In this document: one piece after another, positions 17,195-26,252 of the stretch
How positions within the stretch are numbered: position 1 is the stretch's first letter
How the letters are laid out: each line of letters starts with the position of its first letter
Assembly (NCBI GenBank): GCA_902633965.1
Contig: CACPID010000002.1
Coordinates: 62,001-126,000 of the forward strand
Length of the DNA stretch: 64,000 nt
Direction of reading: 5' to 3'
Source of the DNA: an uncultured Pelagibacteraceae bacterium
GTDB lineage: Bacteria; Pseudomonadota; Alphaproteobacteria; Pelagibacterales; Pelagibacteraceae
The notes under the pieces: model-generated
Told to the model about the DNA's origin: nothing
Database searches by the model: none
What the model saw: only the letters and a program-made list of their open reading frames with translations
Position numbers and translations under genes: made by a program

Positions 17195-17851
17195 TTGACT
17201 ATGATAAATTGGAAAATAAAACGTGAATTAAAAAATTTTATCGATGATATTGAAAACAAAAATGTCCTCGATTTTGGTTGTGGAGATTCAAGATATAGAG
17301 CATTAATTGAAAAAAAAAATAAGTATACCGGTTTAGATATTGAGGAAAATAGCTTTCCCAAAGAAAGTAAAGCAGCTGATGTTTTTTGGGATGATAAAAC
17401 TCTTCCTTTTGAAGATGAAAGTTTTGATATAATAATTTGTACCGAAGTTTTAAATCAAGTTGATGATATTGACAATACGATTAATGAACTAAAAAGAGTC
17501 TTGAAAAAAGGTGGAAAACTATTCATAACAATGGTTTTTATTTTTGGAGAGCAAGATATTCCTTATGATTTTACTAGATTTACTAGTTTTGGAATTAAAA
17601 AAATTTTTGAAAAAAAAAATTTTAAGGTAGTTGAATTTAAAAAACTTTTAAAAGGAAAGAATAGTATTATTCAAATAATTGAAAGTGAATTTAAAAAATA
17701 TATAAATGAAAAATGTAGTAAAAATTTCAAATTTTTGCTTCAATTCTTTTTTAAAATAATTTTATTAGCAATAAAATTATTATTTAAATTTCTTCCAAAA
17801 GATATTTTTTATAATCTACATACTGTTAATCTAATAATTTTAGAAAAATAA
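17195..17851 (+). CDS. Class I SAM-dependent methyltransferase
   Basis: A 218-residue methyltransferase of the Methyltransf_11 type. Motif I is NVLDFGCGDSRYRAL near residue 24, the acidic residue after strand 2 is in YTGLDIEEN, and FDIIICTEVLNQV marks motif post-II. The C-terminal 50 residues are hydrophobic and lysine-rich and may contact the membrane. It lies among glycan genes, so O-methylation of a sugar or lipid carrier is plausible, but the target cannot be read. Confidence 0.82.
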   Translation: MTMINWKIKRELKNFIDDIENKNVLDFGCGDSRYRALIEKKNKYTGLDIEENSFPKESKAADVFWDDKTLPFEDESFDIIICTEVLNQVDDIDNTINELKRVLKKGGKLFITMVFIFGEQDIPYDFTRFTSFGIKKIFEKKNFKVVEFKKLLKGKNSIIQIIESEFKKYINEKCSKNFKFLLQFFFKIILLAIKLLFKFLPKDIFYNLHTVNLIILEK

Positions 17852-17874
17852 ATATAATTTGTTGTATAATTTAA

Positions 17875-18747
17875 ATGAAAACACTAATTTTAGGATCAGG
17901 TTTTGGTTTATATGGCTACCTTCCTGCTGCATATAAAATATCCAATAAAATTTTTTTACAGAAAAAATATAAAAATTTTTTTTATTCTAGGAGTGAATTA
18001 AAAAACTTTAATAATAAAATTATTTGGTATGATAATTTAAAAGCCATTATTAATACAATCGATATTGTTATCATAGCTAAAAGACCTATAGACCAAGATA
18101 TTCAAATAAGAAAAATTTTGAATTTTAAAAATAAAATTAAGCATTTTTTTTTAGAGAAACCACTATCTTCAAATTATAAAAGAAGTTTTTTATTAGAAAA
18201 AAAAATCAGAAATAAAGGAAAATCTTTCAGTATATGTTTTATTTTTGAATATTTATCTTGGCACGATGAAATAAAAAAAATAATTAAAAGTAATTATAAT
18301 AATATTGCAATTAATTGGTTTATCAAAAACAAGAAAAAAAAAGATTGGAAATATCAAAAAAAAGATGGAGGTGGAGTTATAAGATTTTACGGAATACATA
18401 TGATAAAACTTTTTTCAGATCTTAATTTTGATAATATTGTGTATAATTATTTTGATAAAACCCACAGCAAATGGATTTTAAAAATCAAAGATAAAAAAAA
18501 TAACTTAATTACATTAAAAATTAATTCATTATCTAATAAAGATTTATTTAAGATTGATAATAATAAAAAAAAAATAGTCAATTACACAAACCCATTTAAA
18601 TACAAAATCATACCAAATAAAAGAGACCCCAGAGTGAAATATTTGAAAAAATATTTGTTATTTAACCTTAAAAATAAAAATAAAAATAAAAATGATTTAC
18701 AAAGGTTTTTAAATTTATGGAAAAATTTAGAGATCTTAAAAAAATAA
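17875..18747 (+). CDS. Gfo/Idh/MocA-like oxidoreductase
   Basis: A 290-residue protein with the N-terminal Rossmann motif ILGSGFGLYGYLPA and the family-defining EKPLS motif near residue 97, whose lysine is catalytic in the Gfo/Idh/MocA family. A GGGVIRFYGIHM segment near 164 corresponds to the conserved GGG and active-site His region. Family members oxidise or reduce sugar hydroxyl or keto groups with NAD(P). It is somewhat shorter than the usual 330-350 residues. The substrate is unknown. Confidence 0.78.
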   Translation: MKTLILGSGFGLYGYLPAAYKISNKIFLQKKYKNFFYSRSELKNFNNKIIWYDNLKAIINTIDIVIIAKRPIDQDIQIRKILNFKNKIKHFFLEKPLSSNYKRSFLLEKKIRNKGKSFSICFIFEYLSWHDEIKKIIKSNYNNIAINWFIKNKKKKDWKYQKKDGGGVIRFYGIHMIKLFSDLNFDNIVYNYFDKTHSKWILKIKDKKNNLITLKINSLSNKDLFKIDNNKKKIVNYTNPFKYKIIPNKRDPRVKYLKKYLLFNLKNKNKNKNDLQRFLNLWKNLEILKK

Positions 18748-18789
18748 AGTTTTAAAAATTTGTTAAATAGCTTGAAGTTGTATTAAGTA

Positions 18790-19956
18790 TTATTTATCAC
18801 AAGCAAGTATTTTTTGATAAAAAGATTCTGCAATAATCTCATTACCTGTAGGCAGCAAGTGTTCTGCTTCAGCAAAGAGTTCAGTTTCATTATCGTCCAA
18901 AATTTTAGACATATCGTAAAAACATCTACTACCAAATTGATCCGATTTTTCTAAAATTTTATTATAGGTAATTTTAATAAATTTTCCTTCCCACGGGCGT
19001 ATATCAATCCTATTTTGAATTGCAATTTTTTCATCTACAGTAAGTTTTTTGTTACTTATTAATGGAAAAGGTTGCAAAGCTGTTAAAACTTTGACTCCAT
19101 GCCGATTTCCAATATCATGATTTTGTTGCATATTTTCTACAAATATATTTGACACAGCGTTAGCCGATTTATTTAAATATTCATCATCTATTTTGTTTAT
19201 ATTTTTTTTTGATTTTGAATATTTTCTTCCATGATAATAAGCAACTGCAAGACGGTAACTTGCTGTTATATGTAAAAAAGTTTTAATAGATTTTTTTATT
19301 TTTTCCAAAGATGTTTTATTCTCAAAAGTATCAAAGCTTTTTGATAAAATTCTTTCTGCATATGGAGCAATACCTCCAGGCACTCCACCATAGCTAACAA
19401 CATCTAGATCATTAATACCTTCATAAAAAATTGCTATATCAGGAACTTTTCCATGTCGTAATAATTCACTAAATTTATTACTAGATTGTGATGACATCCA
19501 CCATCCTGTCCCATAGTTTATAACTTTGTAGCATTTACCATTAGCATTTAGTTTTTTTGCCAAATAAGAAGGATAAGTCATAGAGTCTGGAACAGCCACG
19601 CCGAGTGTTGTGGATCCTCCAAAAACGAATATTAATTTTGCATTTTGTTTTTCACAGTTTCCAGACGTTTTTCGAATACCATTTTTATTAATATTTATAG
19701 TCTTAGATATGTGTCCAATTTCTTTGAAAGCAACAAATTTTTCGTATTCTTTCTTCCAATTATAATTTTTGACATCTTTCTCATATTCGTCTCCATATGA
19801 TTGCTTTTTGATAATCGGAGAAATCTGACTAACATCATTTCGTGCTTTTACTTTTTCGATTATAATTGCGGCAACTTCAATTAATATTAATAATAACAAA
19901 ACTAAAAATGCTGAAAAAACAAATGTCTTTTTTAATTTGAACGAAAAATAGTTCAT
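18790..19956 (-). CDS. Membrane-anchored SGNH/GDSL-type hydrolase-like protein
   Basis: A 388-residue protein with one N-terminal membrane helix (residues about 10-32) and a large domain beyond it. The domain has SGNH features: FVFGGSTTLG near residue 108 (nucleophile block I) and FYEGINDLD near 176 (block III). A downstream HLLPTGNEI near the C-terminus may carry the block V His. Such proteins add or remove O-acetyl groups from surface glycans. Its 3' end faces the oxidoreductase, and an unusually long gap lies upstream of its start. Catalysis is not proven from the motifs. Confidence 0.68.
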   Translation of the reverse strand: MNYFSFKLKKTFVFSAFLVLLLLILIEVAAIIIEKVKARNDVSQISPIIKKQSYGDEYEKDVKNYNWKKEYEKFVAFKEIGHISKTININKNGIRKTSGNCEKQNAKLIFVFGGSTTLGVAVPDSMTYPSYLAKKLNANGKCYKVINYGTGWWMSSQSSNKFSELLRHGKVPDIAIFYEGINDLDVVSYGGVPGGIAPYAERILSKSFDTFENKTSLEKIKKSIKTFLHITASYRLAVAYYHGRKYSKSKKNINKIDDEYLNKSANAVSNIFVENMQQNHDIGNRHGVKVLTALQPFPLISNKKLTVDEKIAIQNRIDIRPWEGKFIKITYNKILEKSDQFGSRCFYDMSKILDDNETELFAEAEHLLPTGNEIIAESFYQKILACDK

Positions 19957-20258
19957 TAAGTTTATACTAAATTTTAACTAGTTATAAATTTCTGTAAGAG
20001 GTTTATCAGTTCTTTGTGTTCTTTAATCATGATTTTTAAAACATCGCCGATTGAAATAATTCTACAAACACACTTACTATTGTAGTAGAGCAATATTATC
20101 ATAATGTTGTATTAAATCAATATTATCATCATCAATTTGAATTTAACACACTTTGAATAAATATTATAAAGTTCGGGGCATCACGTAACAGAACACCCCT
20201 CTTTAATTTAATATTTTGTAGGTTTTATTTGATAATAGCTCGAAAATAAAATTAAAAA
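19957..20258. other. 302-base gap with a decayed gene fragment
   Basis: This is the longest stretch without an intact gene. Its left part carries a minus-strand CBS-protein remnant (19974-20102). The right part has a G/C-rich patch around 20174-20199 in which GGGG and CCCC blocks could pair across a loop of about 17 bases, but there is no proper stem or T-run. No transposase, inverted repeat pair or RNA gene was recognised. Confidence 0.6.
19974..20102 (-). pseudogene. C-terminal remnant of a CBS-domain protein
   Basis: A 42-residue minus-strand frame contains CRIISIGDVLKIMIKEHKE followed by LINLLQKFI. This matches the last strand-helix unit of stand-alone CBS-domain proteins, which typically end in an ISIGDVVK motif, then a helix and a short tail. 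No upstream CBS motif could be read in the preceding about 150 bases, so the front of the gene appears deleted. It is probably a scar left by gene replacement in the island. A tiny expressed peptide cannot be excluded. Confidence 0.5.
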
Positions 20259-21053
20259 TTAAGGCCTTAAAAAAGATTTAAGACATATCATTGATGAAAT
20301 TAATCCGTATAATCTATAAAATCTTATTTTGGCATTTTTAAAATTAAAAGTAAGTATTGTGGTTAGTAAAATGATAAAATCCTTTATTAAAAAAATATAT
20401 GTTTTTTTTACTGCGTAAATATAATTAAAATTTTTTTTATAAAAGTAGAACATCGACCACATGTAATGCCAAATTCTTAAACATTTTAAATCGTAGTTTT
20501 CATTTTTAATTGATGAAGCTCGATTGTGTTTAATTTTTAAATTTTGAATCAAGTAACATTTAACTTTATTAATTTTACAGCGATGTAATAAGTCAGTTTC
20601 TTCAAAATATAAAAAAAACTTTTCATCAAAAAAATTTAATTTTTTTAAATTTTGAATATTGTAAAACATCACTGCAGCTTCACCTTCATAACTTTCTAAA
20701 ATAGAATTTTTTTTTTGAAGATTACCGTGATTTGGAATTAAAATTCCAAAATTTCTAATTTTTTTTGATATATTAAAAAATTTTATTAAGAAATTTGAAT
20801 CTAATTTAATATCGATATCCATATAAATTGCAAACTTTGTTTTACATTTTTTTACAGCTAAATTAATACCACCTCCATTCCCAATATTTTTTGATCTAAT
20901 AATTTGGGTTTTTTTAGATAATTTTATTTTCGTAAAATCATAGTCAAAAGAATTATCAACTATAATAACATGAAATTTATCAGGTACTTTTTTTAAAATA
21001 TTTAAAAGTTTTTTTTTGTCACTTTTATAGACAACTATTATAATTGTTACCAT
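20259..21053 (-). CDS. Glycosyltransferase, GT2 family (rhamnosyltransferase-like)
   Basis: A 264-residue GT2 enzyme with IIIVVYKSDKKKL at the N-terminus, the GNGGGINLAVKKC segment near residue 59 and the YMDIDIKLD metal site near 77, followed by EGEAAVMFYN and a DLLHRCK motif in the acceptor region. The GGGIN and EEDL-like motifs resemble rhamnosyltransferases of O-antigen clusters. Its start overlaps the end of the upstream SDR gene by 29 bases. Specificity is unknown. Confidence 0.8.
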   Translation of the reverse strand: MVTIIIVVYKSDKKKLLNILKKVPDKFHVIIVDNSFDYDFTKIKLSKKTQIIRSKNIGNGGGINLAVKKCKTKFAIYMDIDIKLDSNFLIKFFNISKKIRNFGILIPNHGNLQKKNSILESYEGEAAVMFYNIQNLKKLNFFDEKFFLYFEETDLLHRCKINKVKCYLIQNLKIKHNRASSIKNENYDLKCLRIWHYMWSMFYFYKKNFNYIYAVKKTYIFLIKDFIILLTTILTFNFKNAKIRFYRLYGLISSMICLKSFLRP

Positions 21054-21792
21054 TTATTTTAAAATTATTTTTTTTCAATATTTTTTTTAATTTTTGTATG
21101 TTCATAGAACTGTCGCTAGGAAAATTTTTTATTTTTTTTAAATTAATTGGTTTAACTGAAGTGTCATACTTTTTTGCAAAATCATATATATCTCTTTTTT
21201 TACCCCCTACATTTAATATTCCTTTCTCTTTAATAAGTATTGGTATCATGCTTGAGACAAATTTATTAAATATGAAACTTGATTTGGCTCCTTTTATTGC
21301 TTTCTTGTGTGTAAATGGATAGTCAGTCATACATACTCTTAATATAAGGGAATTTTTGTATAAATGAACACAAGCTTCACCACCAAGCTTTGACCATGCA
21401 TAATTGTTAAATGGTTTAAGTGGACTATCTTCTCTATAATTTCCTTTATTGCCAGGATAAACATAGTTTGTTGATAAATAAATTAATTTAATCTTTTTTC
21501 TTTGACAAATTTTAACGATGTTAGCAGTACCTATAATATTTAAATCAATACTCACATCAATTTTTTTTTCATGAATACTCATAGGTCTTGAAAGACCTGC
21601 CACATGTATCAAATAATCAATTTGTTTGTTTTTTAAAAAATTATTCATTTGACGATAATTTAAAATGTTGAAATTTTTTTTATCTGTATAAATGAAATTT
21701 AAATTTGTATTCGTATTTTTTAAAAACTTGCAGAATCTGCTTGTTTTACCTGTAACTAGAACATTTCTTTTTAATTTAAGTGTGTGAACCAT
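21025..21792 (-). CDS. RmlD-like NAD(P)-dependent sugar reductase/epimerase
   Basis: A 255-residue SDR resembling dTDP-4-dehydrorhamnose reductases in length and in STNYVYPG near residue 97 and YAWSK near 122, which supply the catalytic Tyr and Lys. The N-terminal nucleotide-binding motif is unusual: VTGKTSRFC replaces the normal TGxxGxxG, losing two glycines. It overlaps the upstream methyltransferase by 22 bases and the downstream GT2 by 29. It may reduce a 4-keto sugar made by the neighbours; activity is uncertain because of the altered motif. Confidence 0.7.
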   Translation of the reverse strand: MVHTLKLKRNVLVTGKTSRFCKFLKNTNTNLNFIYTDKKNFNILNYRQMNNFLKNKQIDYLIHVAGLSRPMSIHEKKIDVSIDLNIIGTANIVKICQRKKIKLIYLSTNYVYPGNKGNYREDSPLKPFNNYAWSKLGGEACVHLYKNSLILRVCMTDYPFTHKKAIKGAKSSFIFNKFVSSMIPILIKEKGILNVGGKKRDIYDFAKKYDTSVKPINLKKIKNFPSDSSMNIQKLKKILKKNNFKINGNNYNSCL

Positions 21793-22952
21793 TTAATGTT
21801 TTTATTTTTTTCTTTTTTTAAAATTTCTTTTCTGTGATTCCAAGCAAATAAAAAAACATATTTATAAGTTGAATTTTTAAATTTTTTATAATCTTCAATT
21901 GGTATGTGCATTCCAGGTGATAATTTTCCAATTTTATCTTTCGTGGTATCAAAAATACAATCAATTATCTTATTATCAATATTGCAGTAATTCAAAATAG
22001 TTGTACTTTTTGACGTCGCTCCATATCCACAAATTCTCTCTTTTTTTGAGATAATATGTTTGATTTTTTTAAGAAGTTTATTTTTTGAAAGCTCCACTTT
22101 TCTTTTAAACATTAAACAGCCTTTAAAGCTATTTACCTTATATTTTTTTTCAATATTAATTAAGTTTTTCAATCTTTTACTTTTCTTTAAAACATTTCCT
22201 CTTTTCAAAATATATCTCATTGAACCCCCATGAGTTTTTAAAGGAGCAGCATCAATTAAGGTAAATCCAAATAATTTGTAAATTTTTTCTATAGATGCAA
22301 TTGAGAACATATAAATATGCTCATCATATATCTGATCATATGAAATTTTTTTATACATCGAACCAAGATAAGGCTCTTCAAATATTATTGTTCCATTTTT
22401 ACTTAAAACTTTATCAATTGTTTTTATTAGATCGACTTGATTTGGAATATGACAAAATACATTAGCACCATAAACCAAATCATAAAATTTATGTTTTATA
22501 TTAAGTAATTTTAAATTTTTTTTATTAAAAAAAAAATTAAAACTATTAACTTTTCTCTTTTTCGCAATTAAATGTACACTTTTTGAAGGCTCAAAACCTA
22601 ATGAAAATTCTTTTTTAAAATTTTTGAGAAATGTTCCATCATTAGATCCAATTTCTAAAACATTTGATTTTTTTTTTAAATATTTTTTCTTAATCCACTT
22701 TGCAGTATTTTTAAAATGTTTTATCATATTTTTTGAACTTGATGTGTAGAAAGGATAATGTTTGTTAAACATTTTTTGAGGACTTGGATTTCTAGATAAT
22801 TGAAATAACGACAATCTTTCGTTAAAGGCGACTTCTAGATTAAAAAAATATTCTTTTTTTTTAAAATCTTTTCTTAAAAATCCATTTGCAATTGGCATCT
22901 TACCAAAGTTTAAAAAAACTTTACACGATTTTTTATCAATTCTACATTTCAT
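21771..22952 (-). CDS. C-methyltransferase-like SAM enzyme (second copy)
   Basis: A 393-residue protein with the same plan as the one at 11177-12394: a short N-terminal module, a SAM-binding domain (VLEIGSNDGTFL near residue 98) and a C-terminal Rossmann-like domain (ICGYGATSKSTTIL near 308). The zinc-cysteine pairs seen in the other copy are largely missing; only two nearby cysteines (CRIDKKSC, residues 3-10) remain. It lies 3 bases after an FdtA-like isomerase gene, which suggests methylation of a keto-deoxysugar nucleotide. Confidence 0.8.
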   Translation of the reverse strand: MKCRIDKKSCKVFLNFGKMPIANGFLRKDFKKKEYFFNLEVAFNERLSLFQLSRNPSPQKMFNKHYPFYTSSSKNMIKHFKNTAKWIKKKYLKKKSNVLEIGSNDGTFLKNFKKEFSLGFEPSKSVHLIAKKRKVNSFNFFFNKKNLKLLNIKHKFYDLVYGANVFCHIPNQVDLIKTIDKVLSKNGTIIFEEPYLGSMYKKISYDQIYDEHIYMFSIASIEKIYKLFGFTLIDAAPLKTHGGSMRYILKRGNVLKKSKRLKNLINIEKKYKVNSFKGCLMFKRKVELSKNKLLKKIKHIISKKERICGYGATSKSTTILNYCNIDNKIIDCIFDTTKDKIGKLSPGMHIPIEDYKKFKNSTYKYVFLFAWNHRKEILKKEKNKNIKWFTHLN

Positions 22953-22955
22953 TTT

Positions 22956-23351
22956 TTATTTCGTAAAAAACTCTTTTTTAGATTGAATATATTCTCTTTT
23001 ATCATAATTATAATCACAAAGAGTTAGCAATATACTGTTTTTTATTTTAAATTTTAATTTAATCCAATTTCCTTTAGGCACATATAACATTTTCTTATTT
23101 TTTGAACTCAAAATATATTTTGTAGTTTTTTTATTTCTTCTTGTTATTTCAACTTCTAATCTTCCAAAAATTGGCACAAGTATTTGATTGCACTTTTTGT
23201 GAGCATGATCCGCTCTTGGATAAGATAATTTACCGTATACAAAGAAAAATCTTTTTAAATTAAAGTTTTTAAGATGCTTAGATTTATAGATTGGTAATAG
23301 ACTACCAGTTTTATCAGTAAATTGTTTAAATTTTTTAACTTCGAATTTCAC
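22956..23351 (-). CDS. FdtA/WxcM-type cupin, NDP-6-deoxy-hexose 3,4-ketoisomerase
   Basis: A 131-residue single cupin with RADHAHKKCNQIL near residue 46, matching the histidine signature of FdtA/QdtA/TylM3-type ketoisomerases, and FGRLEVEI and VPKGNW in the expected barrel strands. Family members shift the keto group of dTDP-4-keto-6-deoxyglucose to C3, ready for transamination. A DegT-type aminotransferase that could use this product lies at 27469-28575. It heads a minus-strand operon and is divergent from the SDR at 23451. Confidence 0.78.
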   Translation of the reverse strand: MKFEVKKFKQFTDKTGSLLPIYKSKHLKNFNLKRFFFVYGKLSYPRADHAHKKCNQILVPIFGRLEVEITRRNKKTTKYILSSKNKKMLYVPKGNWIKLKFKIKNSILLTLCDYNYDKREYIQSKKEFFTK

Positions 23352-23450
23352 TAGCGAATATTAAATAATATATTTTCAAAATAATGCAATATTAAAACAA
23401 AAAAGATGACTATCTTAAAAATTTAAATTATAAAAATAATAAATATCTAA

Positions 23451-24377
23451 ATGAATATATTAATTACCGGTGCCCTAGGTCATATTGGTTCAAAGTTAAT
23501 TACCAAACTTAAGAAAATTAAAAAATTAAATAAAGTTTATTTTATAGATTGTGCTAAATCTAATAATTTAAACGTATTATTTGGTCTTAGATATAAAAAA
23601 ATAAGTATTAAATTTATCTATGGTGATTTAATCAATAAAAAAACACTTAATCAAATAAATGATAAAATTGATGTTATAATTCATTTAGCTTCTACTACCA
23701 ATGTAGAGCAATCATTTAAAAATAAGAAAGAAATATATTCAAATAATTATGGAATATTTAAAAAAATTTTAGAATTTTCTATTAAAAAAAGGTCTAGGCT
23801 TATTCATTTATCATCCACAAGTGTTTACGGACCACAAAAATCAATTGTAGATGAGACTAGTAATAATCTAAATCCAAAAAGCCCTTATGCAGATGTAAAA
23901 CTCTTAGAGGAAAAATTATTAAAAAAAAATAATAAAAAGTTAAAATTTGTAACATTTAGGTTCGGTACTATAACAGGTTTTTCACAAGGTATGAGGTTCC
24001 ATACAGCAGCAAATAAATTTTGCCTAAATGCAATTTTAAAAAGACCATTAACAATTTGGAATAATGCCATGGACTTATATCGACCATATCTATCTTTGGA
24101 TGACGCTATTAAAACTATAATTTTTTTTATAAATAAAAAGAATTTTAATAATGAAATTTATAATGTATTGACCGCCAATTACACAGTAAGGCAAATTTTA
24201 CAACTAATAAAAAACAACGGTATTAAGATTAAAATAAAACAAACAAGATCACCCATACTAAATCAGACCTCTTATTTTGTTAGCAGAAAAAAAATTGAAA
24301 AATTAAAAATAAATTTAAGTTCTGGCGTTGATAAAGACATCAGAGAGACTTTAACAGCAATCAAAAGTTTTTATTGA
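23451..24377 (+). CDS. NAD-dependent epimerase/dehydratase (extended SDR)
   Basis: A 308-residue SDR with TGALGHIGSKL at residues 6-16, STSVYGPQ near 123 and YADVK near 144 as the catalytic Tyr/Lys. It resembles UDP-glucose or NDP-hexose 4-epimerases. The stop codon shares bases with the ATG of the next gene (ATGATGA arrangement), so the two are probably co-translated. The nucleotide sugar is not identifiable. Confidence 0.82.
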   Translation: MNILITGALGHIGSKLITKLKKIKKLNKVYFIDCAKSNNLNVLFGLRYKKISIKFIYGDLINKKTLNQINDKIDVIIHLASTTNVEQSFKNKKEIYSNNYGIFKKILEFSIKKRSRLIHLSSTSVYGPQKSIVDETSNNLNPKSPYADVKLLEEKLLKKNNKKLKFVTFRFGTITGFSQGMRFHTAANKFCLNAILKRPLTIWNNAMDLYRPYLSLDDAIKTIIFFINKKNFNNEIYNVLTANYTVRQILQLIKNNGIKIKIKQTRSPILNQTSYFVSRKKIEKLKINLSSGVDKDIRETLTAIKSFY

Positions 24378-25306
24378 TGAAATATATAATTAAAAATTTT
24401 ATTCAAAAAATAAAAAATATACTTAATTTAAAAAAAAAACGTTATGAAGAAGATTTGGTTTTGCGTGGAAAAATACTTATAGAAAAAATTAAAAATAAAA
24501 CGCCTATTGAAATTAATGACATAGAATTTAAAATTTTTTCTCAATTTGGTGACGATGGTATTATACAATATTTAATTAACAAATTAGAAATAGAAGAAAA
24601 ATATTTTAATTTTATAGAGTTTGGAGTTGAAAATTATTTAGAGTCAAATACAAGATTTTTACTAATAAACAATAATTGGTCTGGATTAATATTAGACGCA
24701 TCCGAAAAAAATATTTACCAAATCAAAAATAGCAGTTTTTTTTGGAAGTACGATTTAGAAGCAAAATCTTGTTTCATTAATAAAAGCAACATAAATAATA
24801 TTTTGCTTGAATCTAAACTAGATAAAAATAACATTGGAATCTTAAGTATAGATATTGATGGAAATGATTATTGGGTGTGGAAAGAAATTAGTGTTATAGA
24901 TCCTCTTATAGTAATAATTGAATTCAATAGTGTATTTGGGTTTAATCAGAAAGTCAGCGTCCCATATAAAGAAAATTTTTCCAGAACCAAAGCTCATTAT
25001 TCAAATTTATTTTGGGGAGCCTCTATTGAAGCCTTTAAATTCTTGGCAGCTCAAAAAGGTTATGAATTTTTTTCAACTAATAGTGCAGGAAATAACGCTT
25101 ATTTTATTAAAAAAAATTTATATAAGAAAATTAACTTTAAATTAAAAAAAAAAGTTTATCAAAGCAAATTTAGAGAAAGCCGTGATATTAGAGGAAATAA
25201 AACTTTTACTAGATATAATGAAAGATTAAGAATTATTAATGATATGGTTGTTGAAAACGTAGAAACAAATAAACTTTCCAAATTAGCTGATTTAGATTTA
25301 GAATAA
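24374..25306 (+). CDS. FkbM-like methyltransferase-like protein (uncertain)
   Basis: A 310-residue protein not recognised with certainty. The middle part has IEFGVENYLESNTRF near residue 76, LILDASEKN near 102 and LSIDIDGNDYWVWK near 158. These look like motif I, the acidic motif II and the IDIEG-like motif of FkbM-type methyltransferases, though each is divergent. N- and C-terminal extensions are charged, and no membrane helix is seen. It overlaps the upstream SDR gene by 4 bases. A role in glycan modification is inferred from context. Confidence 0.5.
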   Translation: MMKYIIKNFIQKIKNILNLKKKRYEEDLVLRGKILIEKIKNKTPIEINDIEFKIFSQFGDDGIIQYLINKLEIEEKYFNFIEFGVENYLESNTRFLLINNNWSGLILDASEKNIYQIKNSSFFWKYDLEAKSCFINKSNINNILLESKLDKNNIGILSIDIDGNDYWVWKEISVIDPLIVIIEFNSVFGFNQKVSVPYKENFSRTKAHYSNLFWGASIEAFKFLAAQKGYEFFSTNSAGNNAYFIKKNLYKKINFKLKKKVYQSKFRESRDIRGNKTFTRYNERLRIINDMVVENVETNKLSKLADLDLE

Positions 25307-25325
25307 TTGAATTTATATTTTAACC

Positions 25326-26252
25326 ATGAAAATACTCATCACTGGTTCACAAGGCTATATAGCTAAGAACCTCGCAAAAAAACTAAGTAAAAATTTTTTT
25401 TGTTATGGGATTGGTCGTGGAAATTGGAAAAGAAGTGATTTCAAAAAATGGGGATATATAAAAAATATCTCAGGCAATATAAATAATAAATCACTAAAAA
25501 AATTTAAAGATTTCAAATTTGATTACGTTGTTCATTTAGCAGGAGGTTTATCTCCAAATGCAAGTATTTTAAAGTCTGAAGCAAAAATAAAAGACTTTGA
25601 AAAAAATGTATTAAGCACCAAGAATATTCTTCGATACCTGATTACTAAAAATATAAAATCAAAATTTATTTTTTTATCTTCAATTTCTGTTTTTGGAAAT
25701 AATAAATTAAAAAAACTAGAGGAAAATAGTAAAACATCACCTATTTCAACTTACGCTAAAAATAAACTTAAAGCAGAAAAATTATGTTCAGATTACAATA
25801 AAAAATTTAATATTGATGTTTTAATATTGAGAGGAACATCTATTTTTGGCCCTGGGTTGAATAGACAAATCATTCATGATGTATGTGAAAAGATACAATC
25901 AAATAAAAATGTTTTTTTTGGGTCTGGCGAGGAAGAAAGAGACTTTTTATATATTAATGACATGTGTGATTTTATTCAAAAAGTGATTAAAAAAGGTTTT
26001 ACCGGTTTAGAAATTATTAATGTAGGCACTGGTAAAGGAACTAAAATAAAAAAAATAATTAGATATATTAATTATAAATTGGGAGGTAAGTTAAAGCCTA
26101 AATTCAATAAACAAGGTCTTGATATTAACCCAAATAGATTAATTCCCAACATGAAAAAAACCTTAAAGTACAAATGGAAACCAAAAGTAAGTTTATATAA
26201 AGGAATAGATAATTATATTAAATGGTTCTTAAGAAAAAATAAAAATGATTAA
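25326..26252 (+). CDS. NAD-dependent epimerase/dehydratase (extended SDR)
   Basis: A 308-residue SDR with TGSQGYIAKNL at residues 6-16, LSSISVFGNN near 117 and YAKNK near 140 supplying the catalytic Tyr/Lys. The third glycine of the dinucleotide motif is Ala, which is tolerated in the family. The gene ends 8 bases inside the next glycosyltransferase gene, suggesting an operon running from 23451 to 30053 on the plus strand. Product unknown. Confidence 0.8.
   Translation: MKILITGSQGYIAKNLAKKLSKNFFCYGIGRGNWKRSDFKKWGYIKNISGNINNKSLKKFKDFKFDYVVHLAGGLSPNASILKSEAKIKDFEKNVLSTKNILRYLITKNIKSKFIFLSSISVFGNNKLKKLEENSKTSPISTYAKNKLKAEKLCSDYNKKFNIDVLILRGTSIFGPGLNRQIIHDVCEKIQSNKNVFFGSGEEERDFLYINDMCDFIQKVIKKGFTGLEIINVGTGKGTKIKKIIRYINYKLGGKLKPKFNKQGLDINPNRLIPNMKKTLKYKWKPKVSLYKGIDNYIKWFLRKNKND

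Noticed and set aside
20170-20215. Possible terminator or IS end in the G/C-rich patch
   Set aside because: Only a four-base GGGG/CCCC match over a 17-base loop without a T-run, and no partner inverted repeat or transposase was found.
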